NCBI GenBank assembly: GCA_904397835.1
Contig: CAJFOV010000052.1
Span: 62,001 to 126,000, forward strand
Source of the DNA: Candidatus Aristotella avistercoris
Lineage (GTDB): Bacteria > Bacillota > Clostridia > Oscillospirales > Ruminococcaceae
Reading direction: 5' to 3'
DNA length: 64,000 nucleotides
In this document: positions 15,709 to 24,402 of the stretch, piece after piece
How positions within the stretch are numbered: position 1 is the stretch's first letter
Layout of the letters: each line of letters opens with the position of its first letter
Position numbers and translations under genes: made by a program
Notes under the pieces: generated by a model
Seen by the model: the letters and a program-made list of their open reading frames with translations, nothing else
What the model was told of the DNA's origin: nothing
The model's database searches: none

Positions 15709-16883
15709 GTTTTACTTTCAGGATCTTAAGGATACCCTCCGCTATGGTAAAAAGCATTTCCTGGTCATCCTCTTTGGGTCAATGAGCGCAGTTTTTTTAA
15801 GCCTTATTTTGTTGGCTGTTTTGTTTCAAAATATTTCGGGGTTAAAATATATGGAAATCTATCGCTGTATGTATAGAATCAGATTTGAGAGCCTTGATGA
15901 CAGAATTGAACGATGGGATATTTTAAAAGGATGGGATCAGGTTTTATTTAATGAAGAATTACCATTGATTACTGAAACGCCCCATTGGGTTTGCTCTGTC
16001 ATTACAGGCTGGGATGATAATATATATAACATCTAATATGTCATGGTATCCAGTGTTCTCAGAGGCCGAGTGCGCACAATTCCCCGGGGCCCATCGACCG
16101 GTGGTATCCCTGTTGGAGGGGCGTTGGTTTCAGGAAGAGGAACTGGCATCAGGGGCGCGAGTGATGGTCCTTTCTCAGGAGTGGATCCAAAAGTATGCCC
16201 CAGAAAAGCGGGTGGGCGATACCCTTGAAATCATTGGCAATCAGTATGAGATCATTGGCATCTGTGAACCGGCTGACCCCATCGTCCGAGACGACAATAT
16301 GGAAAATTATATTCCCTTCCGGACGGCCTGCAACGACAGCAGGGAAGATGCATCATTTTTTATGTATAGCGCAAATCGAATTACCTTTCAGACGGCGCTG
16401 ACAAGAGGACAACGTGACTACTTAACAGAAATTGTATCACCTGTAAGTCATGAACCTGTCACCTCCCAGGCGGATGCAATAGGAGGCGCGGCGGTGGCAC
16501 AGGCCATACAAATTATTGTAATAGTTGGAGTTCTGTTGGCGGTCTGTGCGGCCAATATCTATCTTCTGTTCCGTCATTTGATTTTAAGAGATCAGTATCG
16601 ATATATGGTGTACAAGGTTTGTGGTGCTGGGGAGGGGCAGCTACGAGGGGCCATGTCCTTTACCACGGTGGCCATTGCACTGCTGGCGGGTTTTGTTGGC
16701 GTATTGCTCTACTGGGTGGTACAGCCAAGGCTCCTGTCGTTGGAGGCGTTTGAGTATGCCCTGCCGATGGGAACAGAACTGTTGGCCCTGGTGGTGTATG
16801 TGCTGGTGATCTGGGGGGCGGTTTACCCGACCATACAAAAGGTCAGCCAAAGTCAGCCCATGGACCGGGCCCTATGGAGGTGA
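15695..16883 (+). pseudogene. FtsX-like ABC permease, frameshifted
   Basis: The parts read as one MacB/FtsX-type permease of about 395 residues split by a frameshift. The first frame starts at ATG 15695 (RBS GGGAGG) with a transmembrane helix at about residues 22-46 and ends at 16036; the second is open from 16014 and holds the rest of the extracytoplasmic domain and three C-terminal helices. The break falls in an AT-dinucleotide run, GATAATATATATAAC. Adding one TA unit would restore the frame as DNIYITSNMSW. So either the gene is inactive, it is phase-variable by slippage, or the assembly lost two bases. The second permease and the ATPase just downstream are intact. Family members export or mechanically release lipids, peptides or antibiotics. 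Confidence 0.75.
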
Positions 16884-16887
16884 CAAC

Positions 16888-18051
16888 ATGAAAAAGTGGA
16901 AGGTCGCCTGGGGCCAGCTCAAAGAAAATCCATTCCGTACCCTGCTGTTGATGGTGGAGCTGTTGGCAGCCCTGGTTGCATTCAATCTTTTTGCCAGTCA
17001 GCTCAGCTCCTATCACAGTGCACAAACTCTTTATGAAAAAATTCCTGGCAATCCCTATTTCTGTCCCCAACCCACCCTGAGCAACGATTCGGATCAATTG
17101 GCCAACTTGACAGAACTGTTTCAAAAACAGTACCCCGATCTAGAGGTCATAGAGCAGGGTAAAGTGGCAACTTTGCAGGATATCACCATCAACTCCGTGG
17201 ATACATCGCTCTATCTCTTCTCCCAGGAGTATGTGGACTTGGTTCAATATCCTTTGGAGCAGGGGCAGTGGCTCAGCGACTGTGCGCCTGCAGGGCAGAT
17301 CCCCGTGGTGGTACAGCACCGCCTAGCTGGCTCCTACCGCCTGGGGGAGAGTTATGAGGTGACGGTTCTCTATGGCTTGACTCTGGAGGATGCGTCGGGT
17401 GAAACCCAATATGAACACAAGCGGATACAGGTGCCCATTTATGTCTGTGGTGTGTTGCCCAATGATCTTTTGATTTTGCCCGATGGCATGGTCACCGATC
17501 GTCTGCCAGGAATGTTGGGCATCGACCGGGAGGGGTTGCTGGATGAGGTCAATGTCAATGGCAGCTATTGCTTGGCCTATCCGAGCAGCCAGCAGGATGT
17601 GGAGAATATCCTGAATCTGAGTCCCACGGCCATGTCGCTGGAGGAGATGCAGGCAAACAGCAACCGGATCATGTTGCAGAACTTGACCTTTCCACTGCTG
17701 TTGGCGGTGGCCATTGTTGCCATGTGCCTGACCGGATTTTTGGGACAGGGCCTGTTGACCTTAATGGAAAAAGAAAAACAATTTGCGGTGTTTTTCCTGT
17801 GCGGCGCCACCACAAAGGACTGTGCCGCCATCCAACTCTGGAAGGATCTCTTTTTAGTGGGCCTTCCCAGCGTGGGCAGCATTGTGGTGCTGTTCCTTCT
17901 CTACCGCATGGGGAAGATTTCCTACTTTATCCCCTGGATCTGGGTGGCGTCGGTCTTATTCGTCTTTGCTGTATTTGGATTGAGTGCACTGCCTGTGCTG
18001 CGCGGGTTGAGCAAACGGTCGCCTGTTGCAGTGATGCGGCGGTGGATTTAG
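16888..18051 (+). CDS. FtsX-like ABC transporter permease
   Basis: A 387-residue permease with the four-helix MacB/FtsX layout: one helix at about residues 18-38, a large extracytoplasmic domain (about 40-260), then three helices including SVLFVFAVFGLSALPVL near the C-terminus. It begins four bases after the first permease ends, and 12 bases separate it from the ATPase gene, so the three genes form one unit. The start ATG follows GGAGGTGAC at close spacing. With the first permease it would make the heterodimeric channel typical of BceB/MacB-like systems in Firmicutes. No two-component system is adjacent, which is unlike classical antibiotic-resistance BceAB loci, so the substrate remains open. 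Confidence 0.85.
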   Translation: MKKWKVAWGQLKENPFRTLLLMVELLAALVAFNLFASQLSSYHSAQTLYEKIPGNPYFCPQPTLSNDSDQLANLTELFQKQYPDLEVIEQGKVATLQDITINSVDTSLYLFSQEYVDLVQYPLEQGQWLSDCAPAGQIPVVVQHRLAGSYRLGESYEVTVLYGLTLEDASGETQYEHKRIQVPIYVCGVLPNDLLILPDGMVTDRLPGMLGIDREGLLDEVNVNGSYCLAYPSSQQDVENILNLSPTAMSLEEMQANSNRIMLQNLTFPLLLAVAIVAMCLTGFLGQGLLTLMEKEKQFAVFFLCGATTKDCAAIQLWKDLFLVGLPSVGSIVVLFLLYRMGKISYFIPWIWVASVLFVFAVFGLSALPVLRGLSKRSPVAVMRRWI

Positions 18052-18063
18052 GGAGGGAACCAA

Positions 18064-18747
18064 ATGGAATTGATCCGCTTGCAAGAGGTACACAAGGTGT
18101 ATAACCCCAACACACCTGGTGAGGTGCATGCCCTGCAGGGTGTGGACCTCACGGTGGACCAGGGGGAGATGGTGGCGATTATGGGCCCCTCCGGTTCGGG
18201 CAAATCCACATTGCTGCATGTCATTGGGTGTTTGGATCAGCTGACAGAGGGAACCTATCTTTTGGATGGCCTTCCAGTACAGGAGATGTCTCAAAAACAG
18301 TTGGCACAGCAGCGCAACCGAACCTTTGGCTTTGTGTTGCAGGACTTTGGCCTCATTCTGAGCAAAACAGCGCTGGAAAATGTGGTGGTCCCACTGGTGT
18401 TTGATCCGCAGGTTCCGTCCAACGAGATGCATTCTCGGGCGCGTGCGGCCCTGGCCTTGGTGGGGCTTCAGGAGAAGATCCAAACCTCTGTAACCCAGCT
18501 CTCCGGCGGGCAGAAGCAGCGGGTGGCCATTGCAAGAGCTTTGGTAAACAGCCCGAAGGTCATTTTGGCCGATGAGCCAACGGGTGCTCTGGATCAGGGC
18601 ACCTCTCAGGAGATCATGGACCTGTTGGTACGTCTGAATCAGGAACAAAACCTGACGGTGCTGATCTCCACCCACGACGCCCAAGTGGCCAGCCGATGCA
18701 CCAGAGTGATTCAGCTCCAGGATGGAAAGATTTTGCAAGGGCAATAA
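18064..18747 (+). CDS. ABC transporter ATP-binding protein, MacB/LolD type
   Basis: A 227-residue ATPase. Walker A is GPSGSGKST, the signature is [15 protein letters not shown], Walker B is [12 protein letters not shown] and the switch histidine is in STHD. The PTGALD form and the [14 protein letters not shown] segment place it with the MacB/LolD/FtsE group that works with FtsX-like permeases. It follows the two permease genes with a GGGAGG ribosome binding site and ends at a terminator. Confidence 0.92.
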   Translation: MELIRLQEVHKVYNPNTPGEVHALQGVDLTVDQGEMVAIMGPSGSGKSTLLHVIGCLDQLTEGTYLLDGLPVQEMSQKQLAQQRNRTFGFVLQDFGLILSKTALENVVVPLVFDPQVPSNEMHSRARAALALVGLQEKIQTSVTQLSGGQKQRVAIARALVNSPKVILADEPTGALDQGTSQEIMDLLVRLNQEQNLTVLISTHDAQVASRCTRVIQLQDGKILQGQ

Positions 18748-18754
18748 AATGTGG

Positions 18755-18786
18755 TGTGCCGCTGTGCCAAATGGTGCAGCGGCACA
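18755..18786 (+). terminator. terminator of the FtsX-type ABC unit
   Basis: TGTGCCGCTG (18755-18764) pairs perfectly with CAGCGGCACA (18777-18786). A TTTTT run follows 11 bases later, after a TTGTATACAA palindrome. Confidence 0.6.
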
Positions 18787-18787
18787 G

Positions 18788-18797
18788 TTGTATACAA
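18788..18797. promoter_or_regulatory. candidate GntR operator TTGTATACAA
   Basis: A perfect 10-bp palindrome with a GTATAC core. It fits the GT-AC pattern of FCD-type GntR operators and lies about 150 bases upstream of the GntR gene. Confidence 0.4.
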
Positions 18798-18884
18798 TTT
18801 TTCAAGGAGCCCCTTTGATCCCAATCCCCAATCTCCAATACCCATTGCCGCGGCGGTCTGTGGATCGGCCTGGCAGTGGGTGGG

Positions 18885-18916
18885 TTTACAAGGGGATTGT
18901 TTCATAGTATGATACT
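18885..18916 (+). promoter_or_regulatory. promoter of the GntR gene with overlapping palindrome
   Basis: TTTACA (18885-18890) and TATGAT (18908-18913) have a 17-base spacer. The palindrome AGTATGATACT (18906-18916) covers the -10 box, which suggests that the GntR protein represses its own gene. Confidence 0.65.
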
Positions 18917-18948
18917 CTTAAACCCACCTGGGGAGGGAGGATGACGCC

Positions 18949-19632
18949 ATGGAGAACCCGCAATCCCGCCAGGAATTGGCCTATGAGTACCTCAAGGAGC
19001 AGATCGAAGCGCGCGTTCTGCAGCCGGGGGTCATCTACTCTGAGACCCGCATGGCCAGGGAGCTGAATATCTCCCGCACCCCCTTTCGGGATGCGTTGAT
19101 GCGCCTGCGTCAGAACCGGTATATTGACATTCTGCCGAGCCGGGGCTTTTGCCTGCACGTCATTGGCAGGGAGGAGGTCCTGCAGACCTTCCAGGTCCGC
19201 ATGGCGCTGGAGGGATTTTGCGCCCTGGCCCTGTTGGAACGCCAGGAGACCCCCCAGGGCAAATTGACTCTCCGGCAGCTCACCCAGATCTTGGATCAGA
19301 TGGACACCCTGTCCCATGTGCCGGAGCAGATGGAGGCCTTTGTCCGGCTGGACACCGCCTTTCATCAGCTGCTCATCGATTTTGTTGCCAACCGGGAATT
19401 TCAGGCTCTCTTTGCCTCCCATGTCCACCAGATTGCCGTGCTGGCCGGAGAGAGCCTGCTACAGCCCAACCGGGCGCGGGATACGGTGCAGGAGCACGGT
19501 GCCATTCTCCAGGCAATCCAGGCCCGGGAACCTCTGGTCTGCTACCAGGCGGTGGAACAACATATGGTTCACGCCCAGGAGATCAATTTGGAGCGGATGG
19601 CCGACGCCACACAACAGAATACCACGGTATAG
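18949..19632 (+). CDS. GntR family regulator, FadR/FCD subfamily
   Basis: A 227-residue transcription regulator. The N-terminal winged helix (residues about 10-75) includes YSETRMARELNISRTPFRDA with the recognition helix, and the rest is an all-helical FCD ligand-binding domain with D and H residues (LDTAFHQLL, HQIAVLAG, EHGAILQAI) in the positions that bind metal and small carboxylates. FCD regulators commonly sense sugar acids or organic acids. The next operon on the same strand encodes a hydroxyacid dehydrogenase and a four-carbon sugar-acid kinase, and GTATAC palindromes occur at both promoters, so this is most likely their local regulator. RBS GGGAGG lies eight bases before ATG. A TTCG-loop terminator follows. 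Confidence 0.9.
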   Translation: MENPQSRQELAYEYLKEQIEARVLQPGVIYSETRMARELNISRTPFRDALMRLRQNRYIDILPSRGFCLHVIGREEVLQTFQVRMALEGFCALALLERQETPQGKLTLRQLTQILDQMDTLSHVPEQMEAFVRLDTAFHQLLIDFVANREFQALFASHVHQIAVLAGESLLQPNRARDTVQEHGAILQAIQAREPLVCYQAVEQHMVHAQEINLERMADATQQNTTV

Positions 19633-19655
19633 AGGGACCCTTCGGGGTCCCTTTT
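19633..19655 (+). terminator. TTCG-loop terminator of the GntR gene
   Basis: AGGGACCC and GGGTCCCT around TTCG, followed by TTT. Confidence 0.85.
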
Positions 19656-20017
19656 CTGTGCCATTTTGTTCAAGGAGGGGTTCCTGAGCCTTGGGGCATA
19701 CAACAGCATTCCTCAGAAAGAGGAGCGCAAAACAGATCGTCGGTTTCCGCAGCCCCAACAGAGTACTCTGCTAGGAAATGGGGCTTTGGTACCAGTTGCG
19801 CCTGATGTCTCTGGAACAACTGAAGATTTTGTGGCCGGCATCCCTCTAAAATGAGGCTGGGATTTTGACCGGGTCATGGCATGGTATCCCCGGATAGGCG
19901 CTCAGTGGGGTGTCCCCCTGTTCCATCTTGTGAATGGGATGTGGAAGATTTGGGGGATTTGTCAAACAAATAACGAATAGAATTGCGGGGTTATTGTAGA
20001 AATTCTCCAACAATATC
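19656..20017. other. upstream region of the sugar-acid operon
   Basis: No gene is convincing in this 360-base stretch. One feature stands out: TTTGTCAAACAAA at 19958-19970, a palindrome with GT-N3-AC that could be a second, upstream GntR site. Confidence 0.35.
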
Positions 20018-20046
20018 TTGACCGGTATACCGGTTTGGCGTATACT
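20018..20046 (+). promoter_or_regulatory. promoter and operator of the sugar-acid operon
   Basis: TTGACC (20018-20023) and TATACT (20041-20046) are 17 bases apart. The perfect 14-bp palindrome ACCGGTATACCGGT (20021-20034) overlaps the -35 box and spacer, an ideal place for repression by the nearby GntR protein. Confidence 0.75.
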
Positions 20047-20090
20047 GGGGGCAGACGAAAACCCTCAATACCAAAAGGAGTTGAAACAAC

Positions 20091-20972
20091 ATGGAACAGC
20101 TTGGATTGATTGGATTGGGCATCATGGGAAAGCCCATGGCCCACAACCTACTCAAGGCCGGATGTCCGGTTTTGGTCAATGACACGGCACCCCAGGCGGT
20201 GGAAGCGGTCAAAGCCATGGGCGGCGTGCCCGCCAGCCAGGAGGAGATGGGGCGGCAGTGCGACGTGGTCTTCCTCTCGCTCCCCAGCGGGCAGATCTGT
20301 GAACAGGTGGTACAGGGGCTTGCTGCCACCATGAGGCCCGGCGCCCTGGTGGTGGATACCAGCAGCATCACCCCCACCCAGGCAAAGGTCTGCGCCAGCA
20401 TGTTGGAACAGAAAGGCGTGGGCTACCTGGATGCCCCAGTCTCCGGCGGGGAACCCGGAGCCGTCAACGGCACATTGGCCTTTATGGTGGGCGGCAGCCA
20501 ACGGGACTTTGACCGGGCCAAACCCTATTTTGAGATCCTGGGCTCCTCTGCGGAACGGATTGGGCCTGTGGGTTCCGGCAGTGTGACCAAGTTGGCCAAT
20601 CAGATCATTGTCAACAACACCATTGCGGTGGTATCTGAGGCCCTGGTGTTTGCCACCAAGGCGGGGGCAGACCCAGAGAAGGTCTACCGGGCCATCCGTG
20701 GGGGATTGGCTGGCAGCGCCGTATTGGATGCCAAAGCGCCCATGATGTATAACCGGAACTTCACCCCCGGCGGGCGCATCTCCATCAACCACAAGGACAT
20801 CAAAAATGTGTTGGAGACTGCCCATGCCATCGACGCCCCGGTGCCACTGAGCGCCCAGCTCTTTGAGATCCTCCAGACCTTGAAGGTGGGAGGCCATATG
20901 AACGATGATCACAGCGGCATTGTCCAGTACTTTGAGCAGCTGGCCGGTGTCATTGTCAAAAAGGGGGAGTAG
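20091..20972 (+). CDS. NAD(P)-dependent hydroxyacid dehydrogenase (GarR/LtnD-like)
   Basis: A 293-residue beta-hydroxyacid dehydrogenase. GLIGLGIMGKPMAHNL at the N-terminus is the nucleotide-binding fold, DAPVSGGEPGAVNGTL is the substrate-binding signature, and the catalytic lysine is in GSGSVTKLANQIIVN followed by NHKDIKN. Family members act on 3-hydroxyisobutyrate, tartronate semialdehyde or, as LtnD, on four-carbon acids such as L-threonate. The gene sits three bases before a four-carbon acid sugar kinase, the arrangement known for threonate and erythronate catabolism, where the dehydrogenase oxidises C2 before phosphorylation. So a 2-oxo-tetronate-forming role is likely. The isomerase (OtnI) and decarboxylase/aldolase (OtnC) or PdxA2 partners are not in the window. 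Confidence 0.88.
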   Translation: MEQLGLIGLGIMGKPMAHNLLKAGCPVLVNDTAPQAVEAVKAMGGVPASQEEMGRQCDVVFLSLPSGQICEQVVQGLAATMRPGALVVDTSSITPTQAKVCASMLEQKGVGYLDAPVSGGEPGAVNGTLAFMVGGSQRDFDRAKPYFEILGSSAERIGPVGSGSVTKLANQIIVNNTIAVVSEALVFATKAGADPEKVYRAIRGGLAGSAVLDAKAPMMYNRNFTPGGRISINHKDIKNVLETAHAIDAPVPLSAQLFEILQTLKVGGHMNDDHSGIVQYFEQLAGVIVKKGE

Positions 20973-20975
20973 GGC

Positions 20976-22415
20976 ATGAGAGAGACCACACCCCTTTCGG
21001 TACAGATTCTGGATCAGATGCCACCCGTGGATGAAAAAGAGCTGGATCAGCGCCTTGCAGAACAGCTGAAGAACCTCCACCGCAAGATCGTGGTGTTGGA
21101 TGACGACCCCACCGGCGTTCAAACGGTGCACCATGTGCCCGTTTACACCAGCTGGGATGCGGACACCATGGAGGAGGCCTTCCGGGAGCCGGGCAGTATG
21201 TTTTTTATCCTCACCAACTCCCGGGGTATGACCCACGATGAGACCATCCGCCAACACCGGATCATGGCCCAGAACATCGTTCATGCCTCCCAGGCCACGG
21301 GAAAGGACTACATCCTCATCAGCCGCAGCGATTCCACCCTGCGGGGCCACTACCCTTGGGAGCCCCTGACCCTCAGGGAGGAGATTGAGCGCCTGTCGCC
21401 CAAACGTTTTGATGGGGAGATCATCTATCCCTTTTTCCAGGAGGGCGGGCGCTACACCATCGATGGTGTCCACTATGTCCGGGAGGGGGATCAGCTGATC
21501 CCGGCGGGCCAGACGGAATTTGCCAAAGACAAGAGCTTTGGTTACCGGTCCTCCTACCTGCCCGACTGGTGCGAGGAAAAATCCCAGGGCCGCTACCGGG
21601 CCCTGGACGTGGTGCGCATCACACTGCAGGACCTGCGGGCCGGCCGGGTGGAGGAGATCTGCCAGCAGCTCCTCTCCCTCAGGGACTTCAACAAGGTGGT
21701 GGTGGACAGCGTGGACTATGTGGACACCAAGACCTTTGCCATCGCCCTCTGTATGGCGGTGGCCCAGGGCAAGGAGTTCCTGTTCCGCAGCGCGGCGGCC
21801 ATCACCAAGGTGCTGGGGGGCGTGCCGGACCAACCCCTGCTGACCCGCAGGGATCTGGTGGCGCCGGGCAACACCAACGGCGGCATTGTTCTGGTGGGCA
21901 GCCATGTGAATAAGACCACCGCCCAGCTCCAGGAGCTGCACAACTGCAAATATCCCATCACCTTCCTGGAGTTTAACCAACATCGGGTGCTGGAACCCAA
22001 CGGCCTGGAGGATGAGGTCCAAAAGGTCATTGCACAGGTGGAGGACGAGATCTCTCAGGGCCGCACGGTGGCCGTCTATACCCGCCGGGATCGCTTTGAT
22101 CTGGACACCGACGACAAGGATGCCCAGCTGCAGGTCTCTGTCAAGATCTCCGATGCTGTCACCAGCATCATCGGTCAACTCACCGTTCAACCCAGCTTTA
22201 TCATTGCCAAGGGGGGCATCACCTCCAGCGACGTGGGGGTCAAGGCCCTGCGGGTGCGCCGGGCCATGGTTATGGGCCAGGTGCGCCCGGGCATCCCCGC
22301 CTGGCAGACGGGGCCAGAGAGCAAGTTCCCCAACATGCCCTATATCATCTTCCCTGGCAATGTAGGCACTGTGGAGGACCTGCGGATCATTGTAGAAAAC
22401 CTGATGGAGGGGTAA
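20976..22415 (+). CDS. four-carbon acid sugar kinase (OtnK/DtnK-like)
   Basis: A 479-residue member of the four-carbon acid sugar kinase family (formerly DUF1537). The N-terminal domain has VVLDDDPTGVQTV and the RSDSTLRGHYPWE substrate motif; the C-terminal nucleotide-binding domain shows IAKGGITSSDVGVKALRV and a late FPGNVG loop. These enzymes phosphorylate 2-oxo-tetronate or D-threonate. It follows the LtnD-like dehydrogenase with a three-base gap, so both are made from one message under the GntR-type operator. It is somewhat longer than most family members, with an insertion around the YPFFQEGGRYTIDG region. A 19-bp terminator hairpin follows. Confidence 0.9.
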   Translation: MRETTPLSVQILDQMPPVDEKELDQRLAEQLKNLHRKIVVLDDDPTGVQTVHHVPVYTSWDADTMEEAFREPGSMFFILTNSRGMTHDETIRQHRIMAQNIVHASQATGKDYILISRSDSTLRGHYPWEPLTLREEIERLSPKRFDGEIIYPFFQEGGRYTIDGVHYVREGDQLIPAGQTEFAKDKSFGYRSSYLPDWCEEKSQGRYRALDVVRITLQDLRAGRVEEICQQLLSLRDFNKVVVDSVDYVDTKTFAIALCMAVAQGKEFLFRSAAAITKVLGGVPDQPLLTRRDLVAPGNTNGGIVLVGSHVNKTTAQLQELHNCKYPITFLEFNQHRVLEPNGLEDEVQKVIAQVEDEISQGRTVAVYTRRDRFDLDTDDKDAQLQVSVKISDAVTSIIGQLTVQPSFIIAKGGITSSDVGVKALRVRRAMVMGQVRPGIPAWQTGPESKFPNMPYIIFPGNVGTVEDLRIIVENLMEG

Positions 22416-22456
22416 TCATTTCATCCCCCCTTTAAGGGGTGTTGCAAATATTAGAC

Positions 22457-22506
22457 AAAAGAGGCGGCCGTTTTCTCTCTCATGAGGGAAAACGGCCGCC
22501 TCTTTT
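22457..22506 (+). terminator. terminator of the sugar-acid operon
   Basis: A 19-bp perfect stem (22457-22475 with 22488-22506) ending in TTTT, around a 12-base loop. Confidence 0.85.
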
Positions 22507-22674
22507 ACTTTTGCAGTCCATGGCGTGACAGCAAAATTTCGGGAGTAGATCTGTTATATTCTTACAACTTGAGCGGACACTTAGAGTAAACTCTAGGAAT
22601 TTAATACAAAAAGTAAATAGAGAACTATCTATATTCTTTGTTTTTGCGGAAGAAAAGTCTGTGCACAATGCAGC

Positions 22675-22702
22675 TTGCCGTCTGTCGCACATCTGTTATA
22701 AA
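22675..22702 (+). promoter_or_regulatory. promoter of the DD-carboxypeptidase gene
   Basis: TTGCCG (22675-22680) and TATAAA (22697-22702) with a 16-base spacer; the -10 is also extended (TGT before it). Confidence 0.6.
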
Positions 22703-22788
22703 ATAGAGAACATCCAGATATGGATGTTCATATGGTGAGAGTTTGATCCAAGGTTGAACATAGTAAGAGAGGAGGGGATTTTCCCCCT

Positions 22789-24108
22789 ATGCGAAAAATA
22801 GCACTGTTTTTATCCACCCTGCTGGTGGTTCTCTGGATCGGCACAAACCCATTGGAAGTTTCGGCCTCCTCCTAACAGCCAGACGAGGAGATTTTGGCTG
22901 AGTCTGCCCTGCTGATCAACACCGACACCCATCAGATTGTCTACGCCAAAAATCCCCAGGAGCGGATGTATCCCGCCTCCATCACCAAGATCATGACTGC
23001 GGTGGTCCTGTTGGAGTCTGTGGAGGACTTGGATGCCACCACCGCCACTGCCTCTTCCGTGGCCATTGATGTGCTGGAGGGCACCGATTCCTCCATTGCA
23101 GGCATCCAGGTGGGGGATACCTTCACCATGCGGGAGCTGCTCTATGCCATGATGGTCCCCTCCGGCAACGACGCTGCCAATGTCATTGCAGACGCCCTGG
23201 GGCCGGGGATCCCTGCCTTTGTGGAAAAGATGAACGCCAAAGCTCAGGAGCTGGGGCTGGAGAACACCCACTTTACCAACGCACACGAGCTGTTTGACGA
23301 GCAGCACTACACCACGGCCGAGGACATCGCCGTCCTGGCCCAATATGCCATGGAGAATGATACTTTCCGGGAGGCGGTGGCTCAGACGGAATAACTCCTG
23401 CCGGCGACGGAGGTGTCTGAGGCACGGCTCCTCACCACCACCAACCAGATGATGCAGGCGGAGTCGGTCTACTACCGGGATTATATCTATGGCATCAAAA
23501 CAGGCTACCTGCCGGAGGCAGGCCGGTGTGTGGTCTCCACCGCCTCACAGGATGGCTACAACTATCTCTGTGTGGTGTTGGGCGCCCCAACAGATGACGC
23601 CAATGGGGAGTCCTACGGCTACAACATGGCCTTTTTTGACACCATCAATCTCTATGACTGGGCCTTTGAAAACTTTGCGAACGTGACACTCCTGCAGCCA
23701 GAGACGGACACATTTCAGGCGGCGTTGGAGTATGGCAGGAACCAGGATACCATCCAGCTTGTTCCCCAGGAGGAGCTGACGGCCTTCCTGCCCACGAATG
23801 TCACAGAGGCGGACTTGGAGCAGATTCTTCACCTCTCCCAAGATCCTCTGGTAGCCCCCATTCAGGCCGGGGACGTTGTGGGATCCATTGAGTTCCAGCT
23901 GGATGGGGAATCCGTGGGCCAGGTCTCCCTTGTGGCAGCAGAGGGGGTGGAACGGGACCAGTGGGCCTACTTCGCTGACCGCGTCCAGCAGGCACTGGAA
24001 CCCCTGTGGGCCAAAGTGGTGCTGGTTCTGGTTGTACTGCTGCTTGTGACCGGGCTGGCCATGGTTCTTCGGCTCCAGCTCAAAAAGGGAAGACGGAGCA
24101 GAAGATAG
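22789..24108 (+). pseudogene. D-alanyl-D-alanine carboxypeptidase with two in-frame TAA codons
   Basis: One reading frame of 440 codons encodes a complete PBP5-type carboxypeptidase, broken by ochre codons after residue 28 (VSASS, stop, QPDEE) and at 23392-23394 (AQTE, stop, LLPATE). Everything else is intact: signal peptide, catalytic SxxK in PASITKIM, SGN in PSGNDAAN, KTG in GIKTGYLPEAGR, a C-terminal beta domain and a final membrane helix with a basic tail. The enzyme trims the terminal D-alanine of peptidoglycan stem peptides. Both stops keep frame, so each needs only one base change; the second probably replaces a tyrosine. It looks like a recently inactivated gene, though readthrough or sequence error is possible. 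A promoter and terminator are still present. Confidence 0.8.
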
Positions 24109-24148
24109 GCCCTGAAAAGGGATTTGTTTCCGGCATATCCTGATAAGA

Positions 24149-24186
24149 AAAACGTGTACAGGCATGAATCAGCCTGTACACGTTTT
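24149..24186 (+). terminator. terminator of the DD-carboxypeptidase gene
   Basis: AAAACGTGTACAGGC and GCCTGTACACGTTTT (15-bp stem) around ATGAATCA, followed by more T residues. Confidence 0.85.
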
Positions 24187-24337
24187 CTTTGCACCTTTAG
24201 GCTTCATAAAACCTCTGTGCTACAATCAAGATGGTTTGGCAATCACATCACGAAAGAGCAGGAAGGTTTATGCAAGGAACCATCGATCTTTGTCCCCTTG
24301 TGGTTCTTCGCTCCCTTGCATTGAGGACCCAACATAC

Positions 24338-24377
24338 AAAAATCCCACGCTGGCCCAATGGTCAGCATGGGATTTTT
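24338..24377 (-). terminator. bidirectional-looking terminator of the F420 ligase-like gene
   Basis: AAAAATCCCACGCTGGCC and GGTCAGCATGGGATTTTT pair over 18 positions with two G-U/mismatch sites. U-runs are present on both strands. Confidence 0.75.
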
Positions 24378-24402
24378 TCAGTTCCAACAGGGAATTCCAG
24401 CC

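Noticed and set aside
20148..22190. 680-codon minus-strand frame
   Set aside because: A shadow of two real plus-strand genes; GC-rich codon usage opens the antisense frame.
22789..24108. TAA reassigned to an amino acid
   Set aside because: rpsB, tsf and other intact genes in the window end at TAA with nothing sensible beyond.
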